This document shows positions 33,355 to 43,075 of a stretch of DNA of 64,000 nt, piece by piece. This stretch comes from Pseudomonas sp. Ga0074129 (GTDB lineage: Bacteria > Pseudomonadota > Gammaproteobacteria > Pseudomonadales > Pseudomonadaceae), in the NCBI GenBank assembly GCA_001465025.1, contig LNDO01000057.1, positions 62,001 through 126,000 of the forward strand. Reading direction: 5' to 3'. The translations under genes were made by a program, and so were the position numbers. Within the stretch, counting starts at the first letter, position 1. Each line of letters begins with the position of its first letter. Under the pieces are notes generated by a model, which was not told the origin of the DNA, searched no databases, and saw only the letters and a program-made list of their open reading frames with translations.

Positions 33355-33560
33355 CAACAGGTGCCCCCGACGCAGTGCGTCAGAGGGGTGAAACAGGGAA
33401 GCCGGTGCGTTACGTGATGTTCACGCAACTATTCCGGCGCTGCCCCCGCAACGGTAAACGAGTTAAGGATCGCCATTCGCCACTGTGCCCTCGGCATGGG
33501 AAGGCGCGATCTGGGAGCCCTCAGGTTCCACTCGTAAGCCCGGAGACCGGCCTGCTGCAT
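33355..33560 (+). ncRNA. Cobalamin riboswitch
   Basis: The conserved cores appear in order: GGAAGCCGGTG (33398), GCTGCCCCCGCAACGGTAA (33439), the B12 box GCCACTGTG (33479), GGGAAGGCG (33498) and AGCCCGGAGACCGGCC (33537). Spacing and order match the adenosylcobalamin aptamer. It precedes btuB and therefore the whole operon. When cobalamin is bound the switch should lower translation or transcription of btuB. Confidence 0.95.
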
Positions 33561-33646
33561 CCACGGCATGCGGAGGGCGTTGTCGGGTGGTTGCGGCGTT
33601 CTGCCGTGCCTGCCTGTGTCGTTTTCCCATGCCTTTAATCGGCAGT

Positions 33647-33669
33647 GTCGCGCGGGTGGCGCGACGGAG
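33647..33669 (+). promoter_or_regulatory. Hairpin touching the btuB ribosome site
   Basis: GTCGCGC (33647-33653) and GCGCGAC (33659-33665) form a 7-bp perfect stem with loop GGGTG, ending immediately before the ribosome site GGAG (33666-33669). This is a likely part of the riboswitch expression platform acting at translation initiation. Confidence 0.6.
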
Positions 33670-33677
33670 AACAGACC

Positions 33678-35561
33678 TTGCAGCGCATCTTCCGTATGTG
33701 CCCGCTAGCCTTTGCGCTGGTGGGCAGTAGTCCTTTTTTCGCGGCTCAGGCAGCGACCCTCAACCTTGATAATCAGATCGTCACGGCCACGCGTACTGCG
33801 CAGTTGACGGCCAATACCATTGCCGCTTTTACTCTGATCGAGCGTGAGCAGATCGAGCGCAGTCAGGCGCAGTCACTGCCGGAGTTGCTCAAGCGCGTTC
33901 CGGGGCTTTCCCTGAGCAATAACGGCGGGCCGGGCAAGTCGACCGCGTTGTATATCCGTGGCAGCAATTCCAATCATGCGCTGGTGTTGGTCGATGGCAT
34001 CAAGATCGGCTCGGTCAGCAGTGGCGGTGCAGCTTGGCAGGATTTGCCCATTGAGCTGATTGAGCGCATTGAAGTGGTGCGCGGGCCGCGCTCCAGCCTG
34101 TATGGCTCGGAGGCGATTGGCGGGGTGATTCAGATCACCACGCGTAAACCTCAGCAGGACGGCTTCAAACCCTTTGCCTCGGCCGGTTACGGCAGCCAAG
34201 ACACTTATCAAGGCAGTGCCGGTTTCACCGGCGCGGCCGGGCAGGGCTGGTACAGTTTGGGCGTTTCGGGCAGTGATACCGATGGCATCAACGTCAAGCC
34301 GGTTAATGCCAGCGGCTACGAGGCCGACCGCGACGGCTATCGCAATCTGTCGCTGGCCGCGCGCGCCGGTTATGCCTTTGCCAATGGCTTGGAGCTGGAC
34401 GGCAACCTGCTGCAGGTTCACTCCCACAACGACTATGACTCGGTCAACACTCGGCGCACGGCTGGCTTTTCAGCCCATGCCGACAACGTGCAAAAGGTCG
34501 TTGGTGGGCGCGCCCGTTTCAGCCCCCTGCAACCCTGGCAGGTTACGTTGCAGGCCGGGCGCAGTGAAGATAAATCCGATGCCTTTCAAGACGCGCGCTT
34601 TAACTCGCGCTTTGACAGCCGCCGTGATTCGCTCAGTTGGCAGAACGACCTGACCGTGGCTGAGGGGCATACCTTGACGCTGGGGGCCGACCATCAGCGT
34701 GACGAGGTCAACGGCACCACTGCCTACGCCGAAGACGCCCGCGACAATCAGGGCGTGTTTGCCCAATACCTCGCCCAACTGGGCGCGCATGATATTCAGC
34801 TGAGCCTGCGCCGCGATGACGATGAGCAGTTTGGCCAGCATCACACGGGCAACCTCGGCTGGGGTTATGCCTTCAACGATGAACTGCGCCTGACCGCCAG
34901 CTACGGTACGGCGTTCAAAGCGCCCACCTTCAACCAACTGTACTTCCCCGGCTTCGGCAACCCGCAACTGGATGCCGAGCAATCGCGCAGCCTTGAGCTG
35001 GGGCTGGCTGGGCAACACAGCTGGGGGCATTGGGCTGTGAATGCTTACCGCAGCGAGATCGATAACCTGATTGCCACGGTCAACACCGTGGTCGGCGGGC
35101 AAACTCAAAGCCGCGCCGAGGGCGTTGATCTGGCGCGTATTCGCGGGCTGGAGTTGCAACTGGGCAGCGAGTGGCTGGGCTGGCAGTGGGCTGCCAATTA
35201 CAGCTTGATGAGCGCCGAAAACCGCTCCGAGCGCAGCAGCCGCACCGGTATTGCTTACTACGGCAAGCAACTCAACCGACGGCCGGGGCAGCTGTTCAAC
35301 CTGGCTATGGATCGTGCCTTCGGTGCCTTCAGCGTCGGCGCCAGCGTATACGCGCAAAATTCCACCTTCGATGACCTAGAAAACCAGACCGAGCTGTCCG
35401 GCTTTGCCACCGTCGATCTGCGTGGTGAATACCGCCTCACGCCCAAATGGCGGCTGCAGGCGCGTGCCGCCAATCTGCTGGACGTCGATTACCACACCGT
35501 CGAGGGCTTCAATCAGCCAGGTCAGGCGTTTTACCTGACGGTGCGTTACCAAGCCCTTTAA
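33678..35561 (+). CDS. btuB: TonB-dependent vitamin B12 outer-membrane receptor
   Basis: 627 residues. I use the TTG at 33678 because GGAGAA lies eight bases upstream and gives a full signal peptide (MCPLAFALVGSSPFFAAQA, cleavage near 25); the longer ATG frame lacks a ribosome site. The TonB box region is near 31-40 (DNQIVTATR). The plug domain includes LPELLKRVPGLSL near 67, and RGPRSSLYGSEAIGGVIQIT near 136-155 precedes the 22-strand barrel. The C-terminus ends in an aromatic-rich strand (AFYLTVRYQAL). Imports corrinoids, under the riboswitch just upstream, and heads the cobalamin operon. Confidence 0.94.
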   Translation: MQRIFRMCPLAFALVGSSPFFAAQAATLNLDNQIVTATRTAQLTANTIAAFTLIEREQIERSQAQSLPELLKRVPGLSLSNNGGPGKSTALYIRGSNSNHALVLVDGIKIGSVSSGGAAWQDLPIELIERIEVVRGPRSSLYGSEAIGGVIQITTRKPQQDGFKPFASAGYGSQDTYQGSAGFTGAAGQGWYSLGVSGSDTDGINVKPVNASGYEADRDGYRNLSLAARAGYAFANGLELDGNLLQVHSHNDYDSVNTRRTAGFSAHADNVQKVVGGRARFSPLQPWQVTLQAGRSEDKSDAFQDARFNSRFDSRRDSLSWQNDLTVAEGHTLTLGADHQRDEVNGTTAYAEDARDNQGVFAQYLAQLGAHDIQLSLRRDDDEQFGQHHTGNLGWGYAFNDELRLTASYGTAFKAPTFNQLYFPGFGNPQLDAEQSRSLELGLAGQHSWGHWAVNAYRSEIDNLIATVNTVVGGQTQSRAEGVDLARIRGLELQLGSEWLGWQWAANYSLMSAENRSERSSRTGIAYYGKQLNRRPGQLFNLAMDRAFGAFSVGASVYAQNSTFDDLENQTELSGFATVDLRGEYRLTPKWRLQARAANLLDVDYHTVEGFNQPGQAFYLTVRYQAL

Positions 35562-35609
35562 CCCATTCGGCCACCCATGCCGGGTGGCCACTGCTGCAGG
35601 AGCCGCTCC

Positions 35610-36182
35610 ATGCCCGTGCTTTCCACCCGAACTCAGGTCCTGATTGGTATCGCGTTGGCGCTGCTACTGGCCATCACCCGCGGTAATCACTTCGCCAGCC
35701 TCAACCTGCCCAGCGCCAGTTGGGCGGTGTTCTTTCTGGCGGGTGTGTTGCTACGCCCACTCTGGGTCTTTGCCGGGTTGTTTGCGCTGGCCAGTGCCCT
35801 GGATTTTTCCATGATGAGCAGCGGTACTGTCAGTGATTGGTGCCTGTCGCCGGCCTACTGGATGCTTGTGCCGGCCTACGCCAGCCTGTGGCTGGGCGGC
35901 CGTATGTATGCCCGCTGGCACAGCGATGGCTTGCACAGTTTATTGTTGCTGGCGGTGCTGGTGATCAGCAGCGCGTTTGTTTGCAACCTGCTCTCGGGCG
36001 GTGGTTTCTACTTCTTCTCGGGGCGCTATCCAGAGCCCACGCTGGCCGGCTGGTTGCCGCGCATTGCTGAGTACTACCCGCGCTTTCTGGCGTCCATGAC
36101 GCTGTATGTTGGCATGGCCAGTGCGTTTTACATCGCGGCACTGGCGCTGAAAGGGCCACGTCGCGCCATGGAGATCCAATGA
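35610..36182 (+). CDS. Integral membrane protein of unknown function in the B12 operon
   Basis: 190 residues and about six transmembrane helices (VLIGIALALLLAITRG, VFFLAGVLLRPLWVFAGLFALASALDF, YWMLVPAYASLWLGG, LLLLAVLVISSAFVCNL, TLYVGMASAFYIAALAL). ATG at 35610 has AGGAG nine bases upstream. Stop codon overlaps cobO's start region. Its size and position between the corrinoid receptor and cobO are suggestive of a corrinoid or cobalt permease subunit such as an ECF S-component; I recognise no family motif, so that is inference. Confidence 0.8.
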   Translation: MPVLSTRTQVLIGIALALLLAITRGNHFASLNLPSASWAVFFLAGVLLRPLWVFAGLFALASALDFSMMSSGTVSDWCLSPAYWMLVPAYASLWLGGRMYARWHSDGLHSLLLLAVLVISSAFVCNLLSGGGFYFFSGRYPEPTLAGWLPRIAEYYPRFLASMTLYVGMASAFYIAALALKGPRRAMEIQ

Positions 36183-36793
36183 TGAGTGAGTCCATTGAGC
36201 GCGATGAGCGTCACCGTGCGCGCATGCAGCGTAAAAAAGCCCTGATCGATGAAAAGATCGCCGAGGCACAGGACGAATACGGCCTGCTGCTGGTGCACAC
36301 CGGCAATGGCAAAGGCAAAAGCAGCAGCGCCTTTGGCATGGTCGCCCGCGCCCTTGGTCACGGCTATAAGGTGGGCGTGGTGCAGTTCATCAAAGGCGCG
36401 GCCAGTACCGGTGAAGAGGTGTTCTTTCGCCGTTTTCCCGAGGAAGTCAGCTACCACGTGATGGGCGAGGGCTTCACCTGGGAAACCCAGGATCGCCAGC
36501 GCGACATCGACAAGGCACGCGAAGCCTGGGCGGTGGCGGTGCAATTGCTGAGTGATCCAAGCATTGCCTTGGTGGTGTTGGATGAGCTGAACATCGCCCT
36601 CAAATATGGCTACCTCGAACTGGAGCAGGTGCTGGCCGACATCGAAGCGCGTCCGTTGTTGCAGCACGTGGTGGTCACCGGGCGTGGCGCGCTGCCGGGG
36701 ATGATCGAGGCGGCGGACACCGTCACCGACATGAGCCTGATCAAGCACGCGTTCAAGGCCGGCGTAAAAGCGCAAAAGGGAGTGGAGTTCTGA
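36182..36793 (+). CDS. cobO: Cob(I)yrinic acid a,c-diamide adenosyltransferase
   Basis: 203 residues. P-loop HTGNGKGKSSSAFGM near residues 37-51; DEYGLLLVHTGNGKGKSSSA is diagnostic for CobO/BtuR. ALVVLDELNIALKYGY near 119-134 carries the acidic residues. Transfers the 5'-deoxyadenosyl group to the corrin cobalt. The second ATG (36182) is spaced better from GGAG (8 bases) than the first at 36179 and aligns with homologues. It overlaps the upstream membrane-protein stop codon. Confidence 0.94.
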   Translation: MSESIERDERHRARMQRKKALIDEKIAEAQDEYGLLLVHTGNGKGKSSSAFGMVARALGHGYKVGVVQFIKGAASTGEEVFFRRFPEEVSYHVMGEGFTWETQDRQRDIDKAREAWAVAVQLLSDPSIALVVLDELNIALKYGYLELEQVLADIEARPLLQHVVVTGRGALPGMIEAADTVTDMSLIKHAFKAGVKAQKGVEF

Positions 36794-38094
36794 TGAGCCG
36801 TGCGGCCGACCGGCAGTGTCCGGCATTGTTGATTGCAGCTCCAGCTTCGGGTCAGGGCAAAACCACGGTCACGGCGGCCCTGGCGCGTTTGCATCGGCGT
36901 GCCGGTCGACGGGTGCGGGTGTTCAAGTGCGGCCCGGATTTCCTCGACCCGATGATTCTTGCGCGGGCCAGCGGTGAGCCGGTGTACCAACTCGATTTGT
37001 GGATGGTCGGCGAAGAAGAAAGCCGCCGCTTATTGTGGGAGGCGGCGGGCGAGACCGACCTGATTCTTATCGAAGGGGTGATGGGGCTGTTTGACGGCAC
37101 CCCGTCGGCGGCCGATCTGGCGCGGCGTTTTGCGGTGCCGATCATGGCGGTGATCGATGGCAGCGCCATGGCGCAAACCTTCGGCGCGTTGGCCTTTGGT
37201 CTGGCGCATTATCAGGACAACCTGCCGTTCTCTGGCGTCTTGGCCAATCGCGTGGGCAGCGAACGGCACGGCGAAATGCTGCGTGACAGCCTCACGCCCG
37301 GCATTCACTGGTACGGCGCACTGCCGCGCAGCGCGGCAGTGGAATTGCCCAGCCGTCATCTGGGCTTGGTGCAGGCCGACGAGTTGAGCGATCTGGATGC
37401 GCGTTTGGACGCTGCTGCCGATGCGCTGTTGGCCAGTGCTGGCGAACGCTTGCCCGAGCCGGTGAGCTTTGCCGCGCCGACGCCCACAGCCCTGCCACCC
37501 TTGCTCAAAGGCGTGCGCATCGGCGTGGCCCGCGACAGCAGTTTTGCCTTTCTCTACCAGGCCAACTTAGACCTGTTGCGTCAGCTTGGGGCGCAGGTGC
37601 TGTTCTTCTCGCCGCTGCATGATCAGCAGTTGCCCGAGGTCGACAGCCTCTACTTGCCCGGCGGCTACCCGGAATTGCACTTGGCTGCCTTGGCGGCTAA
37701 TAAGGCGATGCAAGCGGCCATTGCCGCACACCATAAAGCCGGAAAACCGCTGTTGGCCGAGTGCGGTGGCATGCTCTACCTGTTGCAGTCACTGACCGAT
37801 TTGCAGGGCGAATCGGCCGAGTTGCTCGGCCTGTTGCCGGGGCGCGCAACCATGCAGTCGCGCCTGGTAGCCCTGGCCCTACAGGAAGTCGAGTTGCCCG
37901 AAGGTCGCCTGCGTGGTCACACCTATCACCACTCGCTACTCGACTGTGACCTGCAACCGCTGGCGTGCGGTGAATGCCCGAATTACCGGCGCACGGCCGA
38001 GGCGGTGTATCGTGTCGGTCGTTTGACCGCTTCTTACATTCACTTCTACCTGCCGTCCAATCCCCAGGCCGCCGCTGAGTTGTTGTTGCCATGA
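36793..38094 (+). CDS. cobB: Cobyrinate a,c-diamide synthase
   Basis: 433 residues. N-terminal ATP-dependent amidation domain with ASGQGKTTVTAAL near 18-30 and VFKCGPDFLDPM near 41. C-terminal class I GATase domain with AECGGMLYLLQ (nucleophile Cys near 320) and His in RGHTYHHSLLD near 375. Amidates the a and c side chains of cobyrinic acid with glutamine. Overlaps bluB by four bases. Confidence 0.95.
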   Translation: MSRAADRQCPALLIAAPASGQGKTTVTAALARLHRRAGRRVRVFKCGPDFLDPMILARASGEPVYQLDLWMVGEEESRRLLWEAAGETDLILIEGVMGLFDGTPSAADLARRFAVPIMAVIDGSAMAQTFGALAFGLAHYQDNLPFSGVLANRVGSERHGEMLRDSLTPGIHWYGALPRSAAVELPSRHLGLVQADELSDLDARLDAAADALLASAGERLPEPVSFAAPTPTALPPLLKGVRIGVARDSSFAFLYQANLDLLRQLGAQVLFFSPLHDQQLPEVDSLYLPGGYPELHLAALAANKAMQAAIAAHHKAGKPLLAECGGMLYLLQSLTDLQGESAELLGLLPGRATMQSRLVALALQEVELPEGRLRGHTYHHSLLDCDLQPLACGECPNYRRTAEAVYRVGRLTASYIHFYLPSNPQAAAELLLP

Positions 38095-38744
38095 CCGATC
38101 ACGCCTTCAGTCCCGCCGAACGTGCCGCCGTGTACCGCGCCATTGCCGAACGGCGCGACATGCGTCACTTCAGCGGCGGTGAGGTTGCGCCTGAGCTGCT
38201 GGCCCGTTTGCTACACGCGGCCCATCAAGCGCCCAGTGTCGGTTTGATGCAGCCCTGGCGGTTTATCCGCATTACGCAAACGTCTCTGCGCGAAGCGATT
38301 TATGCGCAGGTGGAGGCTGAGCGGGTGCGCACAGCGGAGGCACTGGGCGAGCGCAGCGATGACTTTATGCGGCTGAAGGTGGAAGGCATTCGCGAGTGCG
38401 CTGAATTGCTGGTGGTGGCGCTGATGGATCAGCGCGAGCCGCATATTTTTGGCCGCCGTACCTTGCCGGAAATGGATTTGGCCTCGGTGTCGTGCGCCAT
38501 CCAAAATTTGTGGCTGGCCTCACGCGCTGAAGGCTTGGGGCTGGGCTGGGTGTCGTTGTTTGAGCCACAGGCGCTTGCGCAGTTGCTGCATATGCCGCCT
38601 GGTAGCAAGCCGCTGGCGATTCTGTGTCTGGGGCCGGTCAACGCGTTTTATGCCGAACCCATGTTGGTGCAGGAAGGCTGGGCCACTCCCCGGCCGCTGA
38701 GCGAGTTGCTGTATGAAAACAGCTGGGCCGAGGTGCCGCTGTGA
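38091..38744 (+). CDS. bluB: 5,6-Dimethylbenzimidazole synthase
   Basis: 217 residues of the nitroreductase superfamily. RRDMRHFSGGEV near residues 22-33 is the flavin-binding start, followed by AAHQAPSVGLMQPWRFI near 43-59 and LASRAEGLGLGWVSLFEP near 140-157. It breaks down FMN to the lower ligand of cobalamin using oxygen. Presence of an oxygen-dependent ligand enzyme fits an aerobic lifestyle. ATGA overlap with cobB. Confidence 0.93.
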   Translation: MTDHAFSPAERAAVYRAIAERRDMRHFSGGEVAPELLARLLHAAHQAPSVGLMQPWRFIRITQTSLREAIYAQVEAERVRTAEALGERSDDFMRLKVEGIRECAELLVVALMDQREPHIFGRRTLPEMDLASVSCAIQNLWLASRAEGLGLGWVSLFEPQALAQLLHMPPGSKPLAILCLGPVNAFYAEPMLVQEGWATPRPLSELLYENSWAEVPL

Positions 38745-39550
38745 GTGCGGCGCACAAAGGGCCGCAGCGCATCGTCTGCCTGTCGACGGAAACCTGTGAA
38801 ACGCTGTACCTGCTCGGTGAGCAGCGGCGCATTGTGGGGATCTCCGGCTTTACCGTGCGGCCAGCGCAGGCGCGCAAGGAAAAGCCCAAGGTCAGCGGTT
38901 TCACCACGGCCCGGCTGGATAAAATCCTCGCGGTTAAGCCCGATCTGGTGCTGGGCTACTGCGACCTGCAAGCCGACATGGCCGCCGAACTGGCGCGCGA
39001 GGGGCTTGAGGTACACCTGTTCAACCAGCGTGATGTGGCCGGCATCCTGCGCATGATCGAAACCCTTGGCGCGTTGGTGCATGCCAGCGCGCAGGCCGAA
39101 CAGCTGGTGGCGCAGCTGCAAGCCGGTTTAGATCAGGTCGCGCAGCAGGCCGCCCAGCTGCCGCGCCGCCCACGGGTGTATTTCGAAGAATGGAACGAGC
39201 CGCTGATCAGCGGCATCGGCTGGGTCAGCGAGCTGATCACACTGGCCGGCGGCGACGATTGTTTTGCTGAGTTGGCGGCGCATAAACGTGCCCGTGATCG
39301 CATCATCGCCAACCCGCTAGAGGTGGTGCAGCGCGACCCGGAGTTGATCATCGGTTCCTGGTGCGGCAAGCGTTTTCGCCCCGAGCAGGTGGCGGCCCGC
39401 TTAGGTTGGGACGCGGTGACGGCGGTACGCACTGGCCAGCTGCACGAGATTAAATCCCCCGACATTCTGCAGCCCGGTCCGTCCGCCTTGAGAGAAGGTC
39501 TGCAGCAATTGCAGGCGCTGATTCGTCGCTGCGTTGAGGCCACTCCATGA
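38741..39550 (+). CDS. BtuF-like corrinoid-binding protein without a signal peptide
   Basis: 269 residues of the periplasmic-binding-protein class III (FecB/BtuF) fold: [17 protein letters not shown] near residues 10-26 and GISGFTVRP near 33. [16 protein letters not shown] near 66-81 and [15 protein letters not shown] near 160-174 are also visible. The GTG start at 38741 overlaps the bluB stop (GTGA). The N-terminus [14 protein letters not shown] has no hydrophobic signal, so the protein should be cytoplasmic unless a start further out is used. The fold is normally periplasmic; here it may carry or chaperone corrinoids inside the cell. Confidence 0.85.
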   Translation: MSAAHKGPQRIVCLSTETCETLYLLGEQRRIVGISGFTVRPAQARKEKPKVSGFTTARLDKILAVKPDLVLGYCDLQADMAAELAREGLEVHLFNQRDVAGILRMIETLGALVHASAQAEQLVAQLQAGLDQVAQQAAQLPRRPRVYFEEWNEPLISGIGWVSELITLAGGDDCFAELAAHKRARDRIIANPLEVVQRDPELIIGSWCGKRFRPEQVAARLGWDAVTAVRTGQLHEIKSPDILQPGPSALREGLQQLQALIRRCVEATP

Positions 39551-40452
39551 GTGTGGTGCTCAGCACCCTGGCCGGCGTGGCGTTGGATGCCCTGTTGGGC
39601 GAATCCAAAGGCTGGCACCCGCTGGTGGCGTTTGGTCGTATGGCCGAGCGCATCGAACAGCGGTTCAATGCAGCGGGGCGCGGCTGGCGTAGCCATGGCG
39701 TTACGGCCTGGTGCTTGGCGGTGTTGCCGTTAACCGTGCTGGCGTGGTTGCTCAGCTTGAGCAGTGTCGGTTGGGCGGTGGAGGTGCTGGCGCTGTATGT
39801 GGCGCTGGGGCTGCGCAGTTTGGGCGAACACGCCTGGCCGGTGGCGCAGGCGCTGCGCCTGGGCGATTTGCCTCTGGCCCGTGAGCGGGTGGGCTATATG
39901 GTCAGCCGCAACACGGCCGCGCTGGATGCCACCGGCGTGGCTCGCGCGGGCACCGAGTCGGTGCTGGAAAATGGCAGTGATGCAGTGTTCGCTGCGCTGT
40001 TCTGGTTTGTCGTCGCCGGTGCGCCGGGCGTGGTGCTGTATCGCCTGAGTAACACACTGGACGCCATGTGGGGCTATCGCAATGCACGTTTCGAGCGCTT
40101 CGGTTGGGCCGCGGCCAAGATCGATGACCTGCTTAATTACCTGCCCGCCCGGCTGGTGGCGCTGACTTACGCGTTGCTCGGTCGCACGGCGCTGGCCCTG
40201 CGCTGCTGGCGCACGCAAGCGCCCCAGTGGGACAGCCCCAATGCCGGGCCGGTGATGGCCGCCGGCGCCGGGGCTTTGGCGGTGAGTTTGGGCGGTGCGG
40301 CGCAGTATCACGGTGAATTGCACCAGCGCCCTACGTTGGGTGCAGGGCCAGCGCCGCAAGCGCGGGACATTGAACGGGCGCTTAATCTGGTCAACGGCGG
40401 TGTGCTGCTGTGGCTGGTGTTGTTGGTCGTCTGGGGGCTTTTTTATGCTTGA
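39547..40452 (+). CDS. cobD: Adenosylcobinamide-phosphate synthase (CbiB type)
   Basis: 301 residues with several transmembrane helices. Signature segments [17 protein letters not shown] near residues 18-34, [27 protein letters not shown]-type stretch near 118, and [18 protein letters not shown] near 177. C-terminal helix [15 protein letters not shown]. Attaches (R)-1-amino-2-propanol phosphate to adenosylcobyric acid in the inner membrane. Gene names differ between organisms: this is cobD in Pseudomonas and cbiB in Salmonella. ATGA overlap with the BtuF-like gene. Confidence 0.94.
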   Translation: MSVVLSTLAGVALDALLGESKGWHPLVAFGRMAERIEQRFNAAGRGWRSHGVTAWCLAVLPLTVLAWLLSLSSVGWAVEVLALYVALGLRSLGEHAWPVAQALRLGDLPLARERVGYMVSRNTAALDATGVARAGTESVLENGSDAVFAALFWFVVAGAPGVVLYRLSNTLDAMWGYRNARFERFGWAAAKIDDLLNYLPARLVALTYALLGRTALALRCWRTQAPQWDSPNAGPVMAAGAGALAVSLGGAAQYHGELHQRPTLGAGPAPQARDIERALNLVNGGVLLWLVLLVVWGLFYA

Positions 40453-41437
40453 TCACGGCGGTCGCCTGCGGGCAGCGTCTTCGCGGTATGGCATTGCGCT
40501 GGCCGACTGGCTGGACCTGTCCACGGGCATCGCGCCCTATGGCTGGCCGCTGCCCGCGATTCCTGACAGCGCCTGGACGCGCCTGCCCGAGCAACAGGAT
40601 GGGCTGGAAATTGCCGCGCGTGATTACTACGGCGTCGCCAATTTGCTGCCCGTGGCCGGCTCGCAGGCGGCCATTCAGGCGCTGCCGCGCTTACTGCGCA
40701 ATGTGACGGTCGGCATCGTGTCCCCGGCCTATGCCGAGCATGCGGCCGCCTGGCAGCGTGAAGGGCACAAACTCTTGGAAATCAGCGAAGGGGCCATCGA
40801 GCGGGCGCTGGAACGTGTTGATGTATTGCTGCTGGTCAACCCGAATAACCCCACGGGCCGGCTGATTGAACCGGCGCGGTTGCTGCAGTGGTACCGGCGG
40901 CTGGCCGAGCGGGGCGGCTGGCTGGTGGTGGATGAAGCCTTTATTGACTGCACGCCGGAGCAGAGCCTGGCGGCCTTCAGCGAACTACCGGGGCTGGTGG
41001 TGCTGCGCTCGTTCGGCAAGTTTTTCGGCTTGGCCGGTCTGCGTGTGGGGTTTGTCTTGGCGCAGGCCGAGTTGTTGGCGTCCTTAGCGGAGTTGCTGGG
41101 GCCGTGGCCGATCAGCGGGCCCAGTCGCGCAGTGGCCACGGCCTTATTGCAGGACATGAGCGGCCACGCACGGCAACGTCAGCGCCTGCAGGCGGATGCA
41201 CAGCGTTTGGCGCAATTGCTGACCGCGCAGGGTTTAAGCCCCACCGGCGGTTGTGCGCTGTTCCAGTTTTGCTGCGTGAATGACGCCACAGCACTGCACG
41301 AATTTTTGGCACTGCGCGGCATCCTGACCCGTTTGTTTGACACGCCGCTCAGCGTGCGTTTCGGCCTGCCGGGCGATGATGCCGGCTGGCAGCGCTTGCA
41401 GCAGGCACTTGCTGCCTTTGTGCAGACACGCACATGA
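40445..41437 (+). CDS. cobC: L-threonine-O-3-phosphate decarboxylase
   Basis: 330 residues from the ATG at 40445, which overlaps the cobD stop by eight bases. A fold-type I aminotransferase: [12 protein letters not shown] near residues 135-146, VDEAFIDC near 164 and PLP lysine in [19 protein letters not shown] near 186-204. Makes (R)-1-amino-2-propanol phosphate for CobD. A longer in-frame reading into cobD is spurious. cobQ starts at an ATGA overlap. Confidence 0.93.
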   Translation: MLDHGGRLRAASSRYGIALADWLDLSTGIAPYGWPLPAIPDSAWTRLPEQQDGLEIAARDYYGVANLLPVAGSQAAIQALPRLLRNVTVGIVSPAYAEHAAAWQREGHKLLEISEGAIERALERVDVLLLVNPNNPTGRLIEPARLLQWYRRLAERGGWLVVDEAFIDCTPEQSLAAFSELPGLVVLRSFGKFFGLAGLRVGFVLAQAELLASLAELLGPWPISGPSRAVATALLQDMSGHARQRQRLQADAQRLAQLLTAQGLSPTGGCALFQFCCVNDATALHEFLALRGILTRLFDTPLSVRFGLPGDDAGWQRLQQALAAFVQTRT

Positions 41438-42882
41438 GTACCTTGATGGTGCAGGGCACCACCTCCGATGCCGGTAAAAGCACCTTGGTGACGGCGATGT
41501 GCCGTTGGCTCAAGCGTCAGGGCGTCAGTGTGGTGCCGTTCAAACCGCAAAACATGGCGCTCAACAGCGCCGTAACTGTCGATGGCGGTGAAATCGGCCG
41601 CGCCCAAGCGGTGCAGGCGCAGGCCGCCGGGCTAGCGCCCCACACCGACATGAACCCGGTGCTGCTCAAGCCCAACAGCGACATCGGTGCGCAGGTGATC
41701 ATCCACGGTCGCGCCCTGAGCAGCATGGATGCCGTGGCCTATCACGATTACAAAAAGGTAGCGATGCAGGCCGTGTTGCAGTCGCATCAGCGCCTGAGCG
41801 CCGCTTACCCGGTGGTGATGGTTGAAGGGGCGGGATCGCCTGCCGAGATCAACCTGCGCGCCGGTGACATCGCCAATATGGGCTTTGCCGAAGCGGTGGA
41901 TTGCCCGGTGATTCTGATTGCCGATATCGACAAGGGCGGGGTGTTTGCCCATTTGGTCGGCACCCTGGCGCTGCTCTCGGAGAGCGAGCAGGCGCGGGTC
42001 AAAGGCTTTGTCATCAACCGTTTTCGCGGCGACATCGCGTTGTTGCAACCGGGGCTGGACTGGCTGGAGCAGCGCACGGGCAAACCGGTTTTGGGCGTGC
42101 TGCCGTATTTGATGGATTTCCATCTGGAAGCCGAAGACGCCATCGACACGCGTCAGAGCGCCAAGGCCGCCGAGGTGATCAAGGTGGTGGTGCCGGTGTT
42201 GCCGCGCATCAGCAACCACACCGACTTCGACCCGTTGCGCTTGCACCCGCAGGTCGAACTGACGTTTGTCGGCCCCGGTCAGCCGATCCCCACGGCGGAT
42301 CTGATCATCCTGCCCGGTTCAAAAAGTGTGCGCAGTGATCTGGCCTTTTTGCGCGAGCACGGCTGGCCAGCCGCCATCAACCGGCACCTGCGCTATGGCG
42401 GCAAGTTGCTGGGTATCTGTGGCGGGCTGCAAATGCTCGGCATGCAGATCGATGACCCGTACGGGTTGGAAGGCACGGCCGGATCAAGCCCGGGGTTGGG
42501 CCTGCTGGATTTTGGCACGGTGCTGGAGCCGCAGAAGCAATTGCGCACTGTGCGCGGCCAACTGTGCCTGGAAAATGCCCCGATCAGCGGTTATGAGATT
42601 CATGCTGGAGTCAGCACGGGTCTAGGTTTGAATGTGGCCGTGCGACTCGACGATGGCCGCACCGATGGTGGGCTGAGCGCAGACGGTCAGGTGCTGGGCA
42701 CCTATCTACACGGCTTGTTTGAAACCCCCGAGGCCTGCAGCGCTTTGTTGCGCTGGGCGGGCTTAGGTGATGTGCAGGCGGTGGATTACCACGCCCTGCG
42801 TGAACGTGATATCGAGCGCCTGGCCGATCTTGTAGAGGCGCATCTGGATACGAAGACATTACGTGAACTTTGTAATCTGTAG
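41434..42882 (+). CDS. cobQ: Cobyric acid synthase
   Basis: 482 residues. N-terminal P-loop [16 protein letters not shown] near residues 6-21 and [10 protein letters not shown] near 37. C-terminal GATase domain with [12 protein letters not shown] (Cys near 330) and GTYLHGLFE with His near 426. Amidates side chains b, d, e and g of adenosylcobyrinic diamide. It is the last gene before a 193-bp repeat-filled gap in the operon. Confidence 0.95.
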   Translation: MSTLMVQGTTSDAGKSTLVTAMCRWLKRQGVSVVPFKPQNMALNSAVTVDGGEIGRAQAVQAQAAGLAPHTDMNPVLLKPNSDIGAQVIIHGRALSSMDAVAYHDYKKVAMQAVLQSHQRLSAAYPVVMVEGAGSPAEINLRAGDIANMGFAEAVDCPVILIADIDKGGVFAHLVGTLALLSESEQARVKGFVINRFRGDIALLQPGLDWLEQRTGKPVLGVLPYLMDFHLEAEDAIDTRQSAKAAEVIKVVVPVLPRISNHTDFDPLRLHPQVELTFVGPGQPIPTADLIILPGSKSVRSDLAFLREHGWPAAINRHLRYGGKLLGICGGLQMLGMQIDDPYGLEGTAGSSPGLGLLDFGTVLEPQKQLRTVRGQLCLENAPISGYEIHAGVSTGLGLNVAVRLDDGRTDGGLSADGQVLGTYLHGLFETPEACSALLRWAGLGDVQAVDYHALRERDIERLADLVEAHLDTKTLRELCNL

Positions 42883-42944
42883 CCCGGATGAAATCTGCGG
42901 CAACGGGTGGCCATAAGACCTCACCCGGATTGCATCCGGGCTAC
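42879..42944. repeat. Inverted repeat with 21-bp unit, copy 2
   Basis: GTAGCCCGGATG (42879, overlapping the cobQ stop codon) faces CATCCGGGCTAC (42944). The right part contains the same 21 bases as 24430-24450. Part of the repeat cluster that separates cobQ and cobP. Confidence 0.75.
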
Positions 42945-42979
42945 AAAGCTGCATCTGTTTAAGGCCTGTGATGCGCATG

Positions 42980-43042
42980 TGTGGGAGGGGCTTTAGCCGC
43001 GACAGTTAGCCCAGCACATTCGCGGCTAAAGCCCCTCCCACA
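42980..43042. repeat. Long inverted repeat in the cobQ-cobP gap
   Basis: TGTGGGAGGGGCTTTAGCCG (42980) and CGGCTAAAGCCCCTCCCACA (43042) give 22-base perfect arms around a 19-base centre. A REP-like element of Pseudomonas; in RNA a very stable hairpin without a T tail. Confidence 0.85.
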
Positions 43043-43075
43043 GTCCGTGATGCTTTATTCGAACAAAGGTGAACC

